Below, in pieces: positions 56,467 through 63,591 of a stretch of 64,000 bases of DNA. Position numbers and translations under genes: made by a program. The stretch comes from Micromonospora_J zhanjiangensis (GTDB lineage: Bacteria; Actinomycetota; Actinomycetes; Mycobacteriales; Micromonosporaceae). A model generated the notes under the pieces. It saw nothing but the letters and a program-made list of their open reading frames with translations. It was not told where the DNA came from and did not search any database. Every line of letters starts with the position of its first letter. The first letter of the stretch is position 1. The DNA is taken from NCBI RefSeq assembly GCF_042650605.1, contig NZ_JBHSBN010000029.1:1-64000 (forward strand). The letters run 5' to 3'.

Positions 56467-56507
56467 TCATGAGTCGCCGTGCTCGCCGTACGCAACCCGC
56501 TCGGGTC

Positions 56508-57254
56508 TCAGTCGACGGGGATGCGATACACCAGTTCGTATCGGTCGCCCGGCAGCACGATGTCGGCCGTCTCCACGGGTACGCCAGCCGCGTAGTACGT
56601 CCGCTCGATCAGGTGCACGAATGTCAGCCGAGGCGGCAGGGCCAGCGCCTCCGCCTCGTCCGGCAGTGCCGCGCGCAAGCTGATGCGCTCCTCGAACTCG
56701 TCGATGCGCACGCCGATCAGGTCCATCCTCGCCACCACGCCAACCGCGGCCCCGTCCTCCGGCCGCTCCACCTCGGTGCCCTGAGTGATGCTCAGCGGCT
56801 CATACGAGGTGGACAACTGGATGGGCTCGCCGTCGGCGAGGAAGCGGTAGTCCGTCCGCATCACCCTGCCGCCCGGTTCGATGGCCAGCCGGGCGGCGAT
56901 CCGCTCATCAGCCGGCTCCTGCCGGCTGTCGTGCTCCCATGTGCCGTGATGCCCGGCGCGTGCCGCGTCCCGGGCGAACGGGGACGTGGGCGCAGAGCCA
57001 CGGATGCCTCGACCATGGGCCAGACGCACGAGGCGGCGGACCTGGCGGACGTAGACGCCGGATCCGGCCCGGCCGTCGACCAGGCCCTCGCCCTTGAGCA
57101 CGCTGATCGCCCATTTGGCAACTGTGCGGCTCACTTCGTAGCGACGCATCAGGTGGGTCTCGCTCGGCAATTTGGCGCCGGGTGGGAGTGCGCCGGACAT
57201 GATCTCGGCGCGAAGGTCGGCGGCGATCGCAAGATAGGCAGGCGTTTTGGGCAC
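56508..57254 (-). CDS. GntR-family regulator with UTRA domain (HutC type)
   Basis: 248 residues. Winged helix at about 1-75: YLAIAADLRAEIMSGALPPG, LPSETHLMRRYEVSRTVAKWAI, VDGRAGSGVYVR. A UTRA ligand domain covers about 95-245 (IAARLAIEPGGRVMRTDYRFLADGEPIQLSTSY; EFEERISLRAALPDEAEALAL; TYYAAGVPVETADIVLPGDRYE). HutC-type regulators bind a small effector and repress adjacent genes. It is divergent from copy 2 of the small-gene cassette, a probable target. Confidence 0.93.
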   Translation of the reverse strand: MPKTPAYLAIAADLRAEIMSGALPPGAKLPSETHLMRRYEVSRTVAKWAISVLKGEGLVDGRAGSGVYVRQVRRLVRLAHGRGIRGSAPTSPFARDAARAGHHGTWEHDSRQEPADERIAARLAIEPGGRVMRTDYRFLADGEPIQLSTSYEPLSITQGTEVERPEDGAAVGVVARMDLIGVRIDEFEERISLRAALPDEAEALALPPRLTFVHLIERTYYAAGVPVETADIVLPGDRYELVYRIPVD

Positions 57255-57295
57255 GTGGTACCTCCGGTCAGCCTGCCCAGTCGATCACAGACGAC

Positions 57296-57351
57296 CTGGT
57301 GTGCCAAGTTGCGTCTCCTCCCTTGCGAGCACAAAGCTGGTGTACTAGGTT
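57296..57351. promoter_or_regulatory. Direct repeats between GntR and cassette: candidate operators
   Basis: CTGGTGTGCCAAGTT (57296-57310) and CTGGTGTACTAGGTT (57337-57351) match at 12 of 15 positions and start 41 bases apart, about four helical turns. GntR operators often contain a GT-N-AC core, as in the second copy (GTGTACTAG). The region 57255-57474 has no gene. Binding is inferred. Confidence 0.45.
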
Positions 57352-57474
57352 CTAGATTGCTCCGTTACCGTGCGACTCCGGTCAGCAACCACGCCGCCGG
57401 TGACGGGGCCCCAGCCGTGGCTCGCACGACCCTCTGCCAGCGAAAGGGGAAGGCCGAGCGATGCCGCACCCAGG

Positions 57475-57562
57475 GCGCGGCGGCCCCCACCGCCGCGCCC
57501 CCGGACCGGCCCGGCGGCGCGGTCTCTCGACCCGAGGGAGCAGGCAACGCGCCGCCGGGCCC
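57475..57562 (+). ncRNA. Structured 5' leader of small-gene cassette, copy 2
   Basis: Same two tandem hairpins as at 10409: the 14-bp perfect stem pairs 57508-57521 with 57548-57561. Comparing both copies base by base from the first hairpin to the start codon of gene A, I count one difference (C for T at 57481, which slightly weakens hairpin 1). This RNA is at least as conserved as the coding sequence that follows, which argues for function or recent conversion. Confidence 0.55.
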
Positions 57563-57582
57563 CCACTCAGGAGGACCCACAG

Positions 57583-57759
57583 ATGCGCATCAGACAAGTC
57601 CGAACCCTGTGGCGACGCTGGCGGCACGAACGCAGGGAACGCATCGCCGACCAGGTATGGCAGGCCGGGCTGACCCGCGAAGAAGAGCGGATCCGCCAGC
57701 AGGTCGTCGCCGCCCTGGAAGAACACGAGCGGACCCGCCGCTGCCGGGACGCGTCATGA
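57583..57759 (+). CDS. Small charged protein A of duplicated cassette, copy 2
   Basis: 58 residues, nearly the same as the product at 10517 (RTLWRRWRHERRERIADQV, then LTREEERIRQQVVAALEEH). Four of 177 bases differ. GGAGGA precedes the ATG. It is first in the second cassette, divergent from the GntR gene, and ends ATGA into gene B. Confidence 0.7.
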   Translation: MRIRQVRTLWRRWRHERRERIADQVWQAGLTREEERIRQQVVAALEEHERTRRCRDAS

Positions 57760-57950
57760 CCACGACAGCCGAACCGGTATCCACCCACGACCTCGCCACC
57801 GCCGCGAACACCACCGTCGACCAACACTGGCAACGACCCGGCACCACCTGGAAACCGGCCTGCGCCGACTGCACCCACGACGGATGCCCACGACTGGAGT
57901 CAGCCCACCAATTCCTGGACCGACTCACCGCCCGGGCGTTGTCGTCGTGA
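57756..57950 (+). CDS. Small cysteine protein B of duplicated cassette, copy 2
   Basis: 64 residues, one fewer than copy 1 because of a three-base difference after the start (MTTTAEP against MTTFTAEP). The central WKPACADCTHDGCPRLESAH segment is unchanged, so the C-x2-C-x4-C motif is the conserved part, while the ends vary. GTGA overlap with gene C. Confidence 0.7.
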   Translation: MTTTAEPVSTHDLATAANTTVDQHWQRPGTTWKPACADCTHDGCPRLESAHQFLDRLTARALSS

Positions 57951-58141
57951 GCGATCCGTCGACCGTGCACGCCCAACTCGTCACCGCGGCCAAGAAAATG
58001 ATCATAGACCACTGGCCCGGACCCGACGGCTGCCCGATCTGCAAGGTCCACAACTGCGAGGCCAGAACAACCGCCTACCGCTACCTCGACGAACACGCCG
58101 GCCCCGCACCCGCACCGATCATCCCGCCGGACCCACGATGA
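57947..58141 (+). CDS. Small cysteine protein C of duplicated cassette, copy 2
   Basis: 64 residues, GTG start. DHWPGPDGCPICKVHNCEA keeps the cysteine motif; differences from copy 1 are scattered (for example TAAKKMI for QAAKKMI, EARTT for DAKAT). Ends ATGA into gene D. Confidence 0.7.
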   Translation: MSDPSTVHAQLVTAAKKMIIDHWPGPDGCPICKVHNCEARTTAYRYLDEHAGPAPAPIIPPDPR

Positions 58142-58389
58142 CACCCGACCAACTACGATGCGGCCGGATCCTCTACTGGGTTGTGCTGGCGCTCCTAGCC
58201 GTACTGGTCGTGGTCGGCACCATGACGGACAAACGTGGCGCTGCGGCAGCCGGCGGGTGCGCGCACGAAGCGCTCTCAGCCGCCCGATCGGGGCCGTCTT
58301 CCCGTCCTCGGCCTGGATCTGAGCCGACGACTGAGAGCGCGGCGCGGATCAGGTGCGGACGTACCGCTGAGGACGGGTGGTCACCATGA
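58138..58389 (+). CDS. Single-span membrane protein D of cassette, copy 2
   Basis: 83 residues. The first part MTPDQLRCGRILYWVVLALL and VLVVVG match copy 1; from residue 28 a Ser/Ala/Arg-rich tail follows that copy 1 lacks. The tail overlaps the end of the UTRA gene on the other strand by about 40 bases, so the real stop signal of the ancestral gene may have been lost at a recombination junction near 58224. Confidence 0.5.
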   Translation: MTPDQLRCGRILYWVVLALLAVLVVVGTMTDKRGAAAAGGCAHEALSAARSGPSSRPRPGSEPTTESAARIRCGRTAEDGWSP

Positions 58390-58867
58390 CGCTGTGCTCG
58401 TACGCCCGGCCGTTCGGGTCGAGGATGGTCCGGGACAGGACCAGCACGGCAGCGCCCGGATCGAGGCGAAGGTGGCCGAGCTCCTCGGCGTCAGCGGTCC
58501 GGGCCATCAGTTCCTCTCGGGCTTCCTGAGCTCGAAAGCCCAGTTCGGCGAGGAGACCAACCGCTCCACCCCGGATCTTCGCCGTCCCGGCGAGCGGGGT
58601 ATCGGCCGCGATGTCGACCGGGTAGTACGAGGTTGCCAACTCGACGGGTCGGTCGTCGGCCAGGATCAGGCGCCGGCGGCGGATGACAGGCTCTCCGGCT
58701 GCGAGCTGGAGTGCGTCGGCGACATCGGCAGGCGCCGGGACGGTGGCCACGTCGAGAAGTTGTTGCGTGCCACGTTGCCCGGTCGAGGCGGCCTCAGCGG
58801 CCCAGGCGTCCCCCTGACCGGGTGTGAGATACCGGTCCGAGCTACTCGCCCATCTCGCGGTTGTCAT
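58349..58867 (-). CDS. UTRA-domain protein lacking the GntR DNA-binding domain
   Basis: 172 residues. MTTARWASSSDRYLTPGQGD is the linker that normally follows a GntR winged helix; then a full UTRA domain: ADALQLAAGEPVIRRRRLILADDRPVELATSYYPVD, GGAVGLLAELGFRAQEAREELMARTA and AVLVLSRTILDPNGRAYEHSVMVT. No winged helix precedes it: the upstream DNA is the sigma/anti-sigma pair's end nine bases away. It is either a truncated regulator (pseudogene) or a free ligand-binding domain. The reading frame is intact. Confidence 0.75.
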   Translation of the reverse strand: MTTARWASSSDRYLTPGQGDAWAAEAASTGQRGTQQLLDVATVPAPADVADALQLAAGEPVIRRRRLILADDRPVELATSYYPVDIAADTPLAGTAKIRGGAVGLLAELGFRAQEAREELMARTADAEELGHLRLDPGAAVLVLSRTILDPNGRAYEHSVMVTTRPQRYVRT

Positions 58868-58875
58868 GTGTCTAC

Positions 58876-59631
58876 TCACAACCTCCGGCCCTGGCTGTCG
58901 CGGGCGATGATGCCGTCCAGTCGTACTCCCGGGGCCAGCTCCTCCGGGTCGAACCAGAAGATGAGCACCTGCGGGTCCGCGCTCCACCGGGCCACCCGGG
59001 CATCGACCCGCCGCTCCCCGGCGGTGGCGGTGATCCGTTTTGCCGGCCCGACGAAGTAGCCGAAGATCGGCAGCGGCGGGCCGTCCCGCTGTCCGGTCCG
59101 TTCGTTGCCGATGGCGTGGAAGCCGGGCCGGCGGTCGCTGCCCTCGACGTCGTTGGCCAGGAAGTCGCTGACCAGCCCTCCGTCGGCGGTACGCCGGCCC
59201 GCGACCAGCCCGATCCGCACGTCGGGCAGGTCGGGCAGGTGGACCGGCACGAAGTAGAAGACCCGCTCCTCGCCGGCCCGCCGGAGCCCGCTGGTCACCA
59301 CCTCGCCGACCGGTTGCCGGCCCGTCTCGTCCCGGTTCTTGTCCGTCGTCTCGGTGACGGTGGGGGTGGCGGCCGGAGCGCCGCTGGTCGGCGCGGCGGG
59401 GCTGACCGTCGGACCGGCGACCGGAGCCGGTGCCGGCCGGAACTGCCGTACGCCGACCGCGATGCCGACAACGACCAGCACCACCGACAGCGCCACGGCG
59501 CCCGTACCGGCGAGCCGGCGGCGACGACGCAGCCGGCCGCCCTCGTGCATGATCGCGTCCAGGTCGAGGCCCGGCCGGTCGGTGTGTTCGGTCGCCCGCA
59601 TGGCCTGCCGGAGCTGGTCCGCCGCGTTCAC
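58876..59631 (-). CDS. Membrane protein encoded with the SigE-family sigma factor, probable anti-sigma
   Basis: 251 residues, GTG overlapping the sigma factor stop (GTGA). A cytoplasmic head of about 38 residues (DQLRQAMRATEHTDRPGLDLDAIMHEG), one transmembrane helix (LAGTGAVALSVVLVVVGIAV), a Pro/Ala/Thr linker and an extracellular domain of about 145 residues (VFYFVPVHLPDLPDVRIGLV; LIFWFDPEELAPGVRLDGII). There is no HxxxCxxC zinc motif. Coupling to the sigma gene suggests regulation of it. Confidence 0.75.
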   Translation of the reverse strand: MNAADQLRQAMRATEHTDRPGLDLDAIMHEGGRLRRRRRLAGTGAVALSVVLVVVGIAVGVRQFRPAPAPVAGPTVSPAAPTSGAPAATPTVTETTDKNRDETGRQPVGEVVTSGLRRAGEERVFYFVPVHLPDLPDVRIGLVAGRRTADGGLVSDFLANDVEGSDRRPGFHAIGNERTGQRDGPPLPIFGYFVGPAKRITATAGERRVDARVARWSADPQVLIFWFDPEELAPGVRLDGIIARDSQGRRL

Positions 59632-60131
59632 CGGCGCGTCCCGTTGGTCTCCAGCGCATCCGCGTCGGCCGTGCGCAACTTCTCCAGGGCTCGCGAACTG
59701 GTGCTCTTGACCGTTCCGACGGACACGTCGAGTTCCCGGGCCACCTGCGCCTCCGACAGGTCGAAGTAATAGCGCAACACGACGATGGCCCGCTCCCGAG
59801 GGCTGAGCGTGCCGAGGATGGCGAGCAGCCAACGCCGGGTGGCGACCACGTCGGCGACGTCGCCGGACCGTTGCTCCGGCAGGTCCTCGCTGGGGTACTC
59901 GCGGATCGGTCGCCGCCACCCGTCGACCAGGTGGTTGACCAGCACCGTGCGGGCGTACCCGTAGGCGTCGGCGCCGCGGATCCGGGACCACGCCGCGTAG
60001 GTGCGGACCAGCGCGGTCTGCGCCGCGTCCTCGGCGCGGTGGTGGTCGCCGGTCATCAGGAACGCCGCGTGCACCAGCCGCCCCGACGCCGCCCGGGCGA
60101 ACTCGACGAACTCCGTGTCACCTCGGGCCAT
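59628..60131 (-). CDS. SigE-family RNA polymerase sigma factor (ECF type)
   Basis: 167 residues from ATG 60131. Region 2 (FVEFARAASGRLVHAAFLMTGDHHRAEDAAQTALVRTYAAWSRI) recognises the -10; region 4 (ERAIVVLRYYFDLSEAQVARELDVSVGTVKSTSSRALEKLR) the -35. The size and the FLMTGD motif are those of the actinobacterial SigE family (TIGR02983). Divergent from the DUF3152 gene with about 140 bases between. Confidence 0.92.
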   Translation of the reverse strand: MARGDTEFVEFARAASGRLVHAAFLMTGDHHRAEDAAQTALVRTYAAWSRIRGADAYGYARTVLVNHLVDGWRRPIREYPSEDLPEQRSGDVADVVATRRWLLAILGTLSPRERAIVVLRYYFDLSEAQVARELDVSVGTVKSTSSRALEKLRTADADALETNGTRR

Positions 60132-60274
60132 GCCCACTCGTCTCGCATTCCACGTCGGACAGGACGGGCGGGCGGGGCGAAAGGTTGAGCCCACCCGGAG
60201 CCAACTTCACATCCGGGCCGCTCGTCCTTCCTGCCGGGTGGCACCGATCCGCGGTGCCCGGCAAGGAGGTTTCC

Positions 60275-61066
60275 GTGGCGGTCGGACTCACGATCCGTAC
60301 GGTATCGATATTCGCGCTGGTCGCGCTGCTGGCCGGCTGCGCGGCCCCGACGTCCGCCGGCCCGGCGGCGCCGACCACGGCTCCTCCGGCGGTCCCGGTC
60401 GCCGCAGGCCACCGGACGCCGTCGCCGTCCGCGACGGCGGCGCCACCGCCGCCGGTCAGCTACCCCGCGACGGGCGGCAACCGCTGGCACACCGCCGCCG
60501 CCGAACCAGCCCACCCCGGGGGTACGGGTCGGCTGTTGCGGTATCGCGTGACGGTGGAACAGGACATCCAGGGCCTGGCCGTGACCGCCTTCGCCGCCGA
60601 GGTCACCCGGACGTTGACCGACCCGGGTGGCTGGACCGCGCCCGGGACGTTGCGGCTGCGCCGCGTCGGTCCCGGCCAGCCGGTCGACTTCACCGTCTAC
60701 CTGGCCACCCCCGGCACCCGGGACCGGCTGTGCGGGGACGTCCGGGACGGCTACACCTCCTGCCGCAACGGCGACCAGGTGGTGCTGAACGTGGCGCGCT
60801 GGATGAAGGGCGTGCCGAGCTACGGCGCCGACCTGGCCGGCTACCGGCGTTACATGGTCAACCACGAGGTCGGGCACCGGCTCGGGCACGGCCACGAACT
60901 GTGCCCGGGCCGGGGACGACCCGCCCCGGTGATGCAGCAGCAGACGCTCGGCCTGCACGGCTGTACGGTCAACCCCCTGCCGTACCTGAACGGCCGCCGC
61001 TACGCGGGCCGGTCCGGCGCGTACGACGATCCGATCCCGGCCCCGGAACGCGGCTGGTCGGGCTGA
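60275..61066 (+). CDS. DUF3152 lipoprotein with metallopeptidase motif
   Basis: 263 residues, GTG with a perfect AAGGAGG six bases upstream. Lipoprotein signal FALVALLAGC, an Ala/Pro linker, then the DUF3152 domain: LLRYRVTVEQDIQGLAVTAFA, DFTVYLATPGTRDRLCG, GYTSCRNGDQVVLNVARWMKG, and YMVNHEVGHRLGHGHELCPG, a HExxHxxGxxH zinc site as in matrixin-type proteases. It is secreted and membrane-bound; the substrate is unknown. Divergent from the sigma factor, which may control it. Confidence 0.87.
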   Translation: MAVGLTIRTVSIFALVALLAGCAAPTSAGPAAPTTAPPAVPVAAGHRTPSPSATAAPPPPVSYPATGGNRWHTAAAEPAHPGGTGRLLRYRVTVEQDIQGLAVTAFAAEVTRTLTDPGGWTAPGTLRLRRVGPGQPVDFTVYLATPGTRDRLCGDVRDGYTSCRNGDQVVLNVARWMKGVPSYGADLAGYRRYMVNHEVGHRLGHGHELCPGRGRPAPVMQQQTLGLHGCTVNPLPYLNGRRYAGRSGAYDDPIPAPERGWSG

Positions 61067-61257
61067 ACCGCTCCTGCCGGCACGACCGAGCCCGCGCGGT
61101 CTTCCGACGAGCTCGGAGCCGGGCGGCCATCTCGTCGAGCTAAGGGGGTGGCACGGTGGCTGTGCACACCTGTGGATGCGACCGGGAGCCAGCCGGCCGA
61201 TCGGTCACAGGAATGACGGGCCTGTTGACAAGGGTGCCCTCCGCTAGGCTGTCCATC

Positions 61258-62091
61258 ATGGATCCGTCGCCGCCCGATGAGCCTGCGATCATCCCCTCCA
61301 CGCCACCCGAGCAGCCCTCCACCCTGCGTGAGCGGCTCGACACCGCGCGGCGACTCGCGGCCGGAGCCGGGCTGCGGGCCACCGAGGCCGGTCGACGGGC
61401 CGCCGACATCGGCAAGGTGGGCCTGTCCCGCGCCGAGGAACAGGTCCGCCGCAAGCTCGACGAGCGCGCGGCACATCGGGACCAGTCGGTGCAGCCGACC
61501 CCGCCCACAACGCCGGTTCGACCCACCCCGCTGCTCGCCCAGCCGACCTACCCGGCTCAGCAGACTCCGTCGCCCGCGCCGCCGATCCAGCCGGACCCAC
61601 CGGTGCAGCAGTGGGTCGTGCCGCCTCCTCCGGCCCCGCTGCCGACCACCCGCCCGGCGGCCTACGGCGAGATCGCGCCATTCCGGCCGGCTCAGCCGCC
61701 GGCGCCGCACCATTCCCCGGCGCCCGCACCGCAGATCCTGACGCCGGTGCCCGTGCCGGCTCCGGTGCCGGCGGCACCGGTCACCACGCCCCCAGCGCGG
61801 CGTCCAAGGATGGTCAACGGTGCCGTCATCGCCGCGCTGATCGTCGCGGTGGTCTTTCCGCCCGCCGGACTCGGCCTGGCCAAGAGCGCCCGGCGGGAGT
61901 GCCGGGAGGAGGGTCGCCCCGGCGCCGGGCTGGCCCTGCTCGCCCATGTCGTCGCGGCGCTCGGGACCTGCCTGCTCGTGCTGGTGGTCCTCACCCTGTT
62001 CAGCGCGTTCACCTACGGGGTGGTCCAGGTGGGCAACGGTCTGAGCAGTATCGGCACCCTCTTCGAGTGGATCGGCCGGCTCTTCGGCTGA
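61258..62091 (+). CDS. Proline-rich membrane protein
   Basis: 277 residues from ATG 61258. The first 90 residues are helical (RERLDTARRLAAGAGLRATE, KVGLSRAEEQVRRKLDERAA), the next 110 are proline-rich low complexity, and the C-terminal 80 hold two transmembrane helices (VNGAVIAALIVAVVFPPAGLGLAK; LLAHVVAALGTCLLVLVVLT) of the DUF4190-like sort. Function unknown. Confidence 0.7.
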   Translation: MDPSPPDEPAIIPSTPPEQPSTLRERLDTARRLAAGAGLRATEAGRRAADIGKVGLSRAEEQVRRKLDERAAHRDQSVQPTPPTTPVRPTPLLAQPTYPAQQTPSPAPPIQPDPPVQQWVVPPPPAPLPTTRPAAYGEIAPFRPAQPPAPHHSPAPAPQILTPVPVPAPVPAAPVTTPPARRPRMVNGAVIAALIVAVVFPPAGLGLAKSARRECREEGRPGAGLALLAHVVAALGTCLLVLVVLTLFSAFTYGVVQVGNGLSSIGTLFEWIGRLFG

Positions 62092-62105
62092 GGCCCGGTG
62101 CTCCG

Positions 62106-62144
62106 AAACGCCCGGTCGATCCGTGCGGATCGGCCGGGCGTTTT
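62106..62144. terminator. Bidirectional terminator
   Basis: 18-bp arms (AAACGCCCGGTCGATCCG, 62106-62123, with 62126-62143) with one wobble and T runs on both strands. It ends the proline-rich gene on the plus strand and tRNA-Ser(CGA) on the minus strand. Confidence 0.9.
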
Positions 62145-62157
62145 GGCACTTCGTGAG

Positions 62158-62244
62158 CGGTGGCGGAGGGATTTGAACCCTCGGAGGGCGTAAACCCTCA
62201 CACGCTTTCGAGGCGTGCTCCTTAGGCCGCTCGGACACGCCACC
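62158..62244 (-). tRNA. tRNA-Ser(CGA)
   Basis: 87 bases, long variable arm. Acceptor GGTGGCG pairs with CGCCACC, discriminator G; anticodon stem CACGC/GCGTG around CTCGAAA gives CGA (codon UCG). T arm GGGTTCAAATCCC. The CCA is not encoded. Confidence 0.96.
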
Positions 62245-62345
62245 GCCGAGAAGGGTACCCGACGGCGCCGGGCGACGTCGCGCGGGTCTCACCCGGGCCG
62301 GGCTGGCGACGTCCCACCCGTACCGACCTGGCAGGATCCCTCACC

Positions 62346-63053
62346 ATGAGTACGCACATCGGCGCTGAGCCGGGACAGATCGCCGAGCGGGTCCTGATGC
62401 CGGGCGACCCGCTGCGGGCCAAGTGGATCGCGGAGACCTACCTCGAGGACGCCACCTGCTACTCGACGGTGCGCGGCATGTACGGGTTCACCGGCCGGTG
62501 GTCCGGGGTCGAGGTGTCGGTGCAGGGCTCCGGCATGGGCATGCCGTCGGCCTCCATCTACGCCCACGAACTGATCAACGAGTACGGCGCGAAGAGCCTG
62601 ATCCGGGTCGGCTCCTGCGGGGCACTGAGCGATGATCTCAAGCTGCGCGACGTGATCGCGGCCAGCGGGTCGTCCACCGACTCGAACATGAACCGGTTCC
62701 GGTTCGACGGTCTGATCGACTACGCGCCGGTGGCCGACTTCGGCCTGCTGCGTACCTCGGTCGAGGTGGCCGAGCGCCGGCAGATCGCGATGCGGGTGGG
62801 GCCGATCCTGGCGGCCGACGCCTTCTACACCGACCGGCCCGACCTCTACGACCGGCTCGCCGACTACGGCGTGCTGGCGGTGGAGATGGAGTCGGCGGCG
62901 CTCTACACGATCGCGGCCCGGTTCAAGGCGCGGGCGCTGACTTTGTTGACGGTCAGCGACCACATCAAGACCGGCGAGAAGACCACCGCGCAGGAGCGCG
63001 AGCAGACCTTCGGCCAGATGGTCGAGGTCGCCCTGGACACCATCATCGCCTGA
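62346..63053 (+). CDS. deoD: Purine-nucleoside phosphorylase, DeoD type
   Basis: 235 residues. VLMPGDPLRAKWIAETYLED (phosphate site with G-D-P), GYFTG-like YGFTGRWSG, SGMGMPSASIYAHEL, RVGSCGALSDDLKLRDVI, EMESAALYTIAARF and LTVSDHIKTGEKT (catalytic Asp of SDH). It cleaves purine nucleosides with phosphate for salvage. Monocistronic, between tRNA-Ser and tadA. Confidence 0.95.
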   Translation: MSTHIGAEPGQIAERVLMPGDPLRAKWIAETYLEDATCYSTVRGMYGFTGRWSGVEVSVQGSGMGMPSASIYAHELINEYGAKSLIRVGSCGALSDDLKLRDVIAASGSSTDSNMNRFRFDGLIDYAPVADFGLLRTSVEVAERRQIAMRVGPILAADAFYTDRPDLYDRLADYGVLAVEMESAALYTIAARFKARALTLLTVSDHIKTGEKTTAQEREQTFGQMVEVALDTIIA

Positions 63054-63111
63054 TCGCGACCGTCGGACGCGGTGGTCGGCAACACCACCGACCACCGCCC
63101 CGCCGTCTCGG

Positions 63112-63591
63112 TCAGCGGAAGAAGCTGCGCAGCACCGTCGCGCACTCCTCCTCCAGCACCCCGGCGTACACCTCGGGGCGGTGGTTGAGCCGGCGGTCGC
63201 GGACCACGTCCCACAGTGACCCGACGGCGCCGGTCTTGGGTTCCCAGGCGCCGAACACCAGCGTCGAGACCCGGGCCAGCACCAGCGCGCCCGCGCACAT
63301 GGTGCACGGCTCCAGGGTTACCACCAGGGTGCAGCCGGCCAGCCGCCACTCGCCCACCACCGCCGCGGCTCGGCGCAGCGCCAGGATCTCGGCGTGCGCG
63401 GTCGGATCACCGGCCCTTTCCCGCTCGTTGCGTCCGCTGCCCAGTTCGCTGCCGTCCGGACCGTAGACCACCGCGCCGACCGGTACGTCCTCCACCCGGT
63501 CGACCGGGCCGGGTGGCAACTCGGCCGTCGCCACGATTAGCGCCCGGCGCATCCACGACTCGTGCCGGAATCGCCGGTCCGCGCCGGTCAC
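63112..63591 (-). CDS. tadA: tRNA(adenine34) deaminase
   Basis: 159 residues, GTG overlapping the upstream stop (GTGA). PTAHAEILALRRAA (zinc His and catalytic Glu) and LEPCTMCAGALVLARV (P-C-x-x-C) form the deaminase site; FGAWEPKTGAVGSLWDV is the tRNA-binding TadA signature. It makes inosine at the wobble base of tRNA-Arg(ACG). An in-frame ATG 13 codons later is possible. Confidence 0.94.
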   Translation of the reverse strand: MTGADRRFRHESWMRRALIVATAELPPGPVDRVEDVPVGAVVYGPDGSELGSGRNERERAGDPTAHAEILALRRAAAVVGEWRLAGCTLVVTLEPCTMCAGALVLARVSTLVFGAWEPKTGAVGSLWDVVRDRRLNHRPEVYAGVLEEECATVLRSFFR

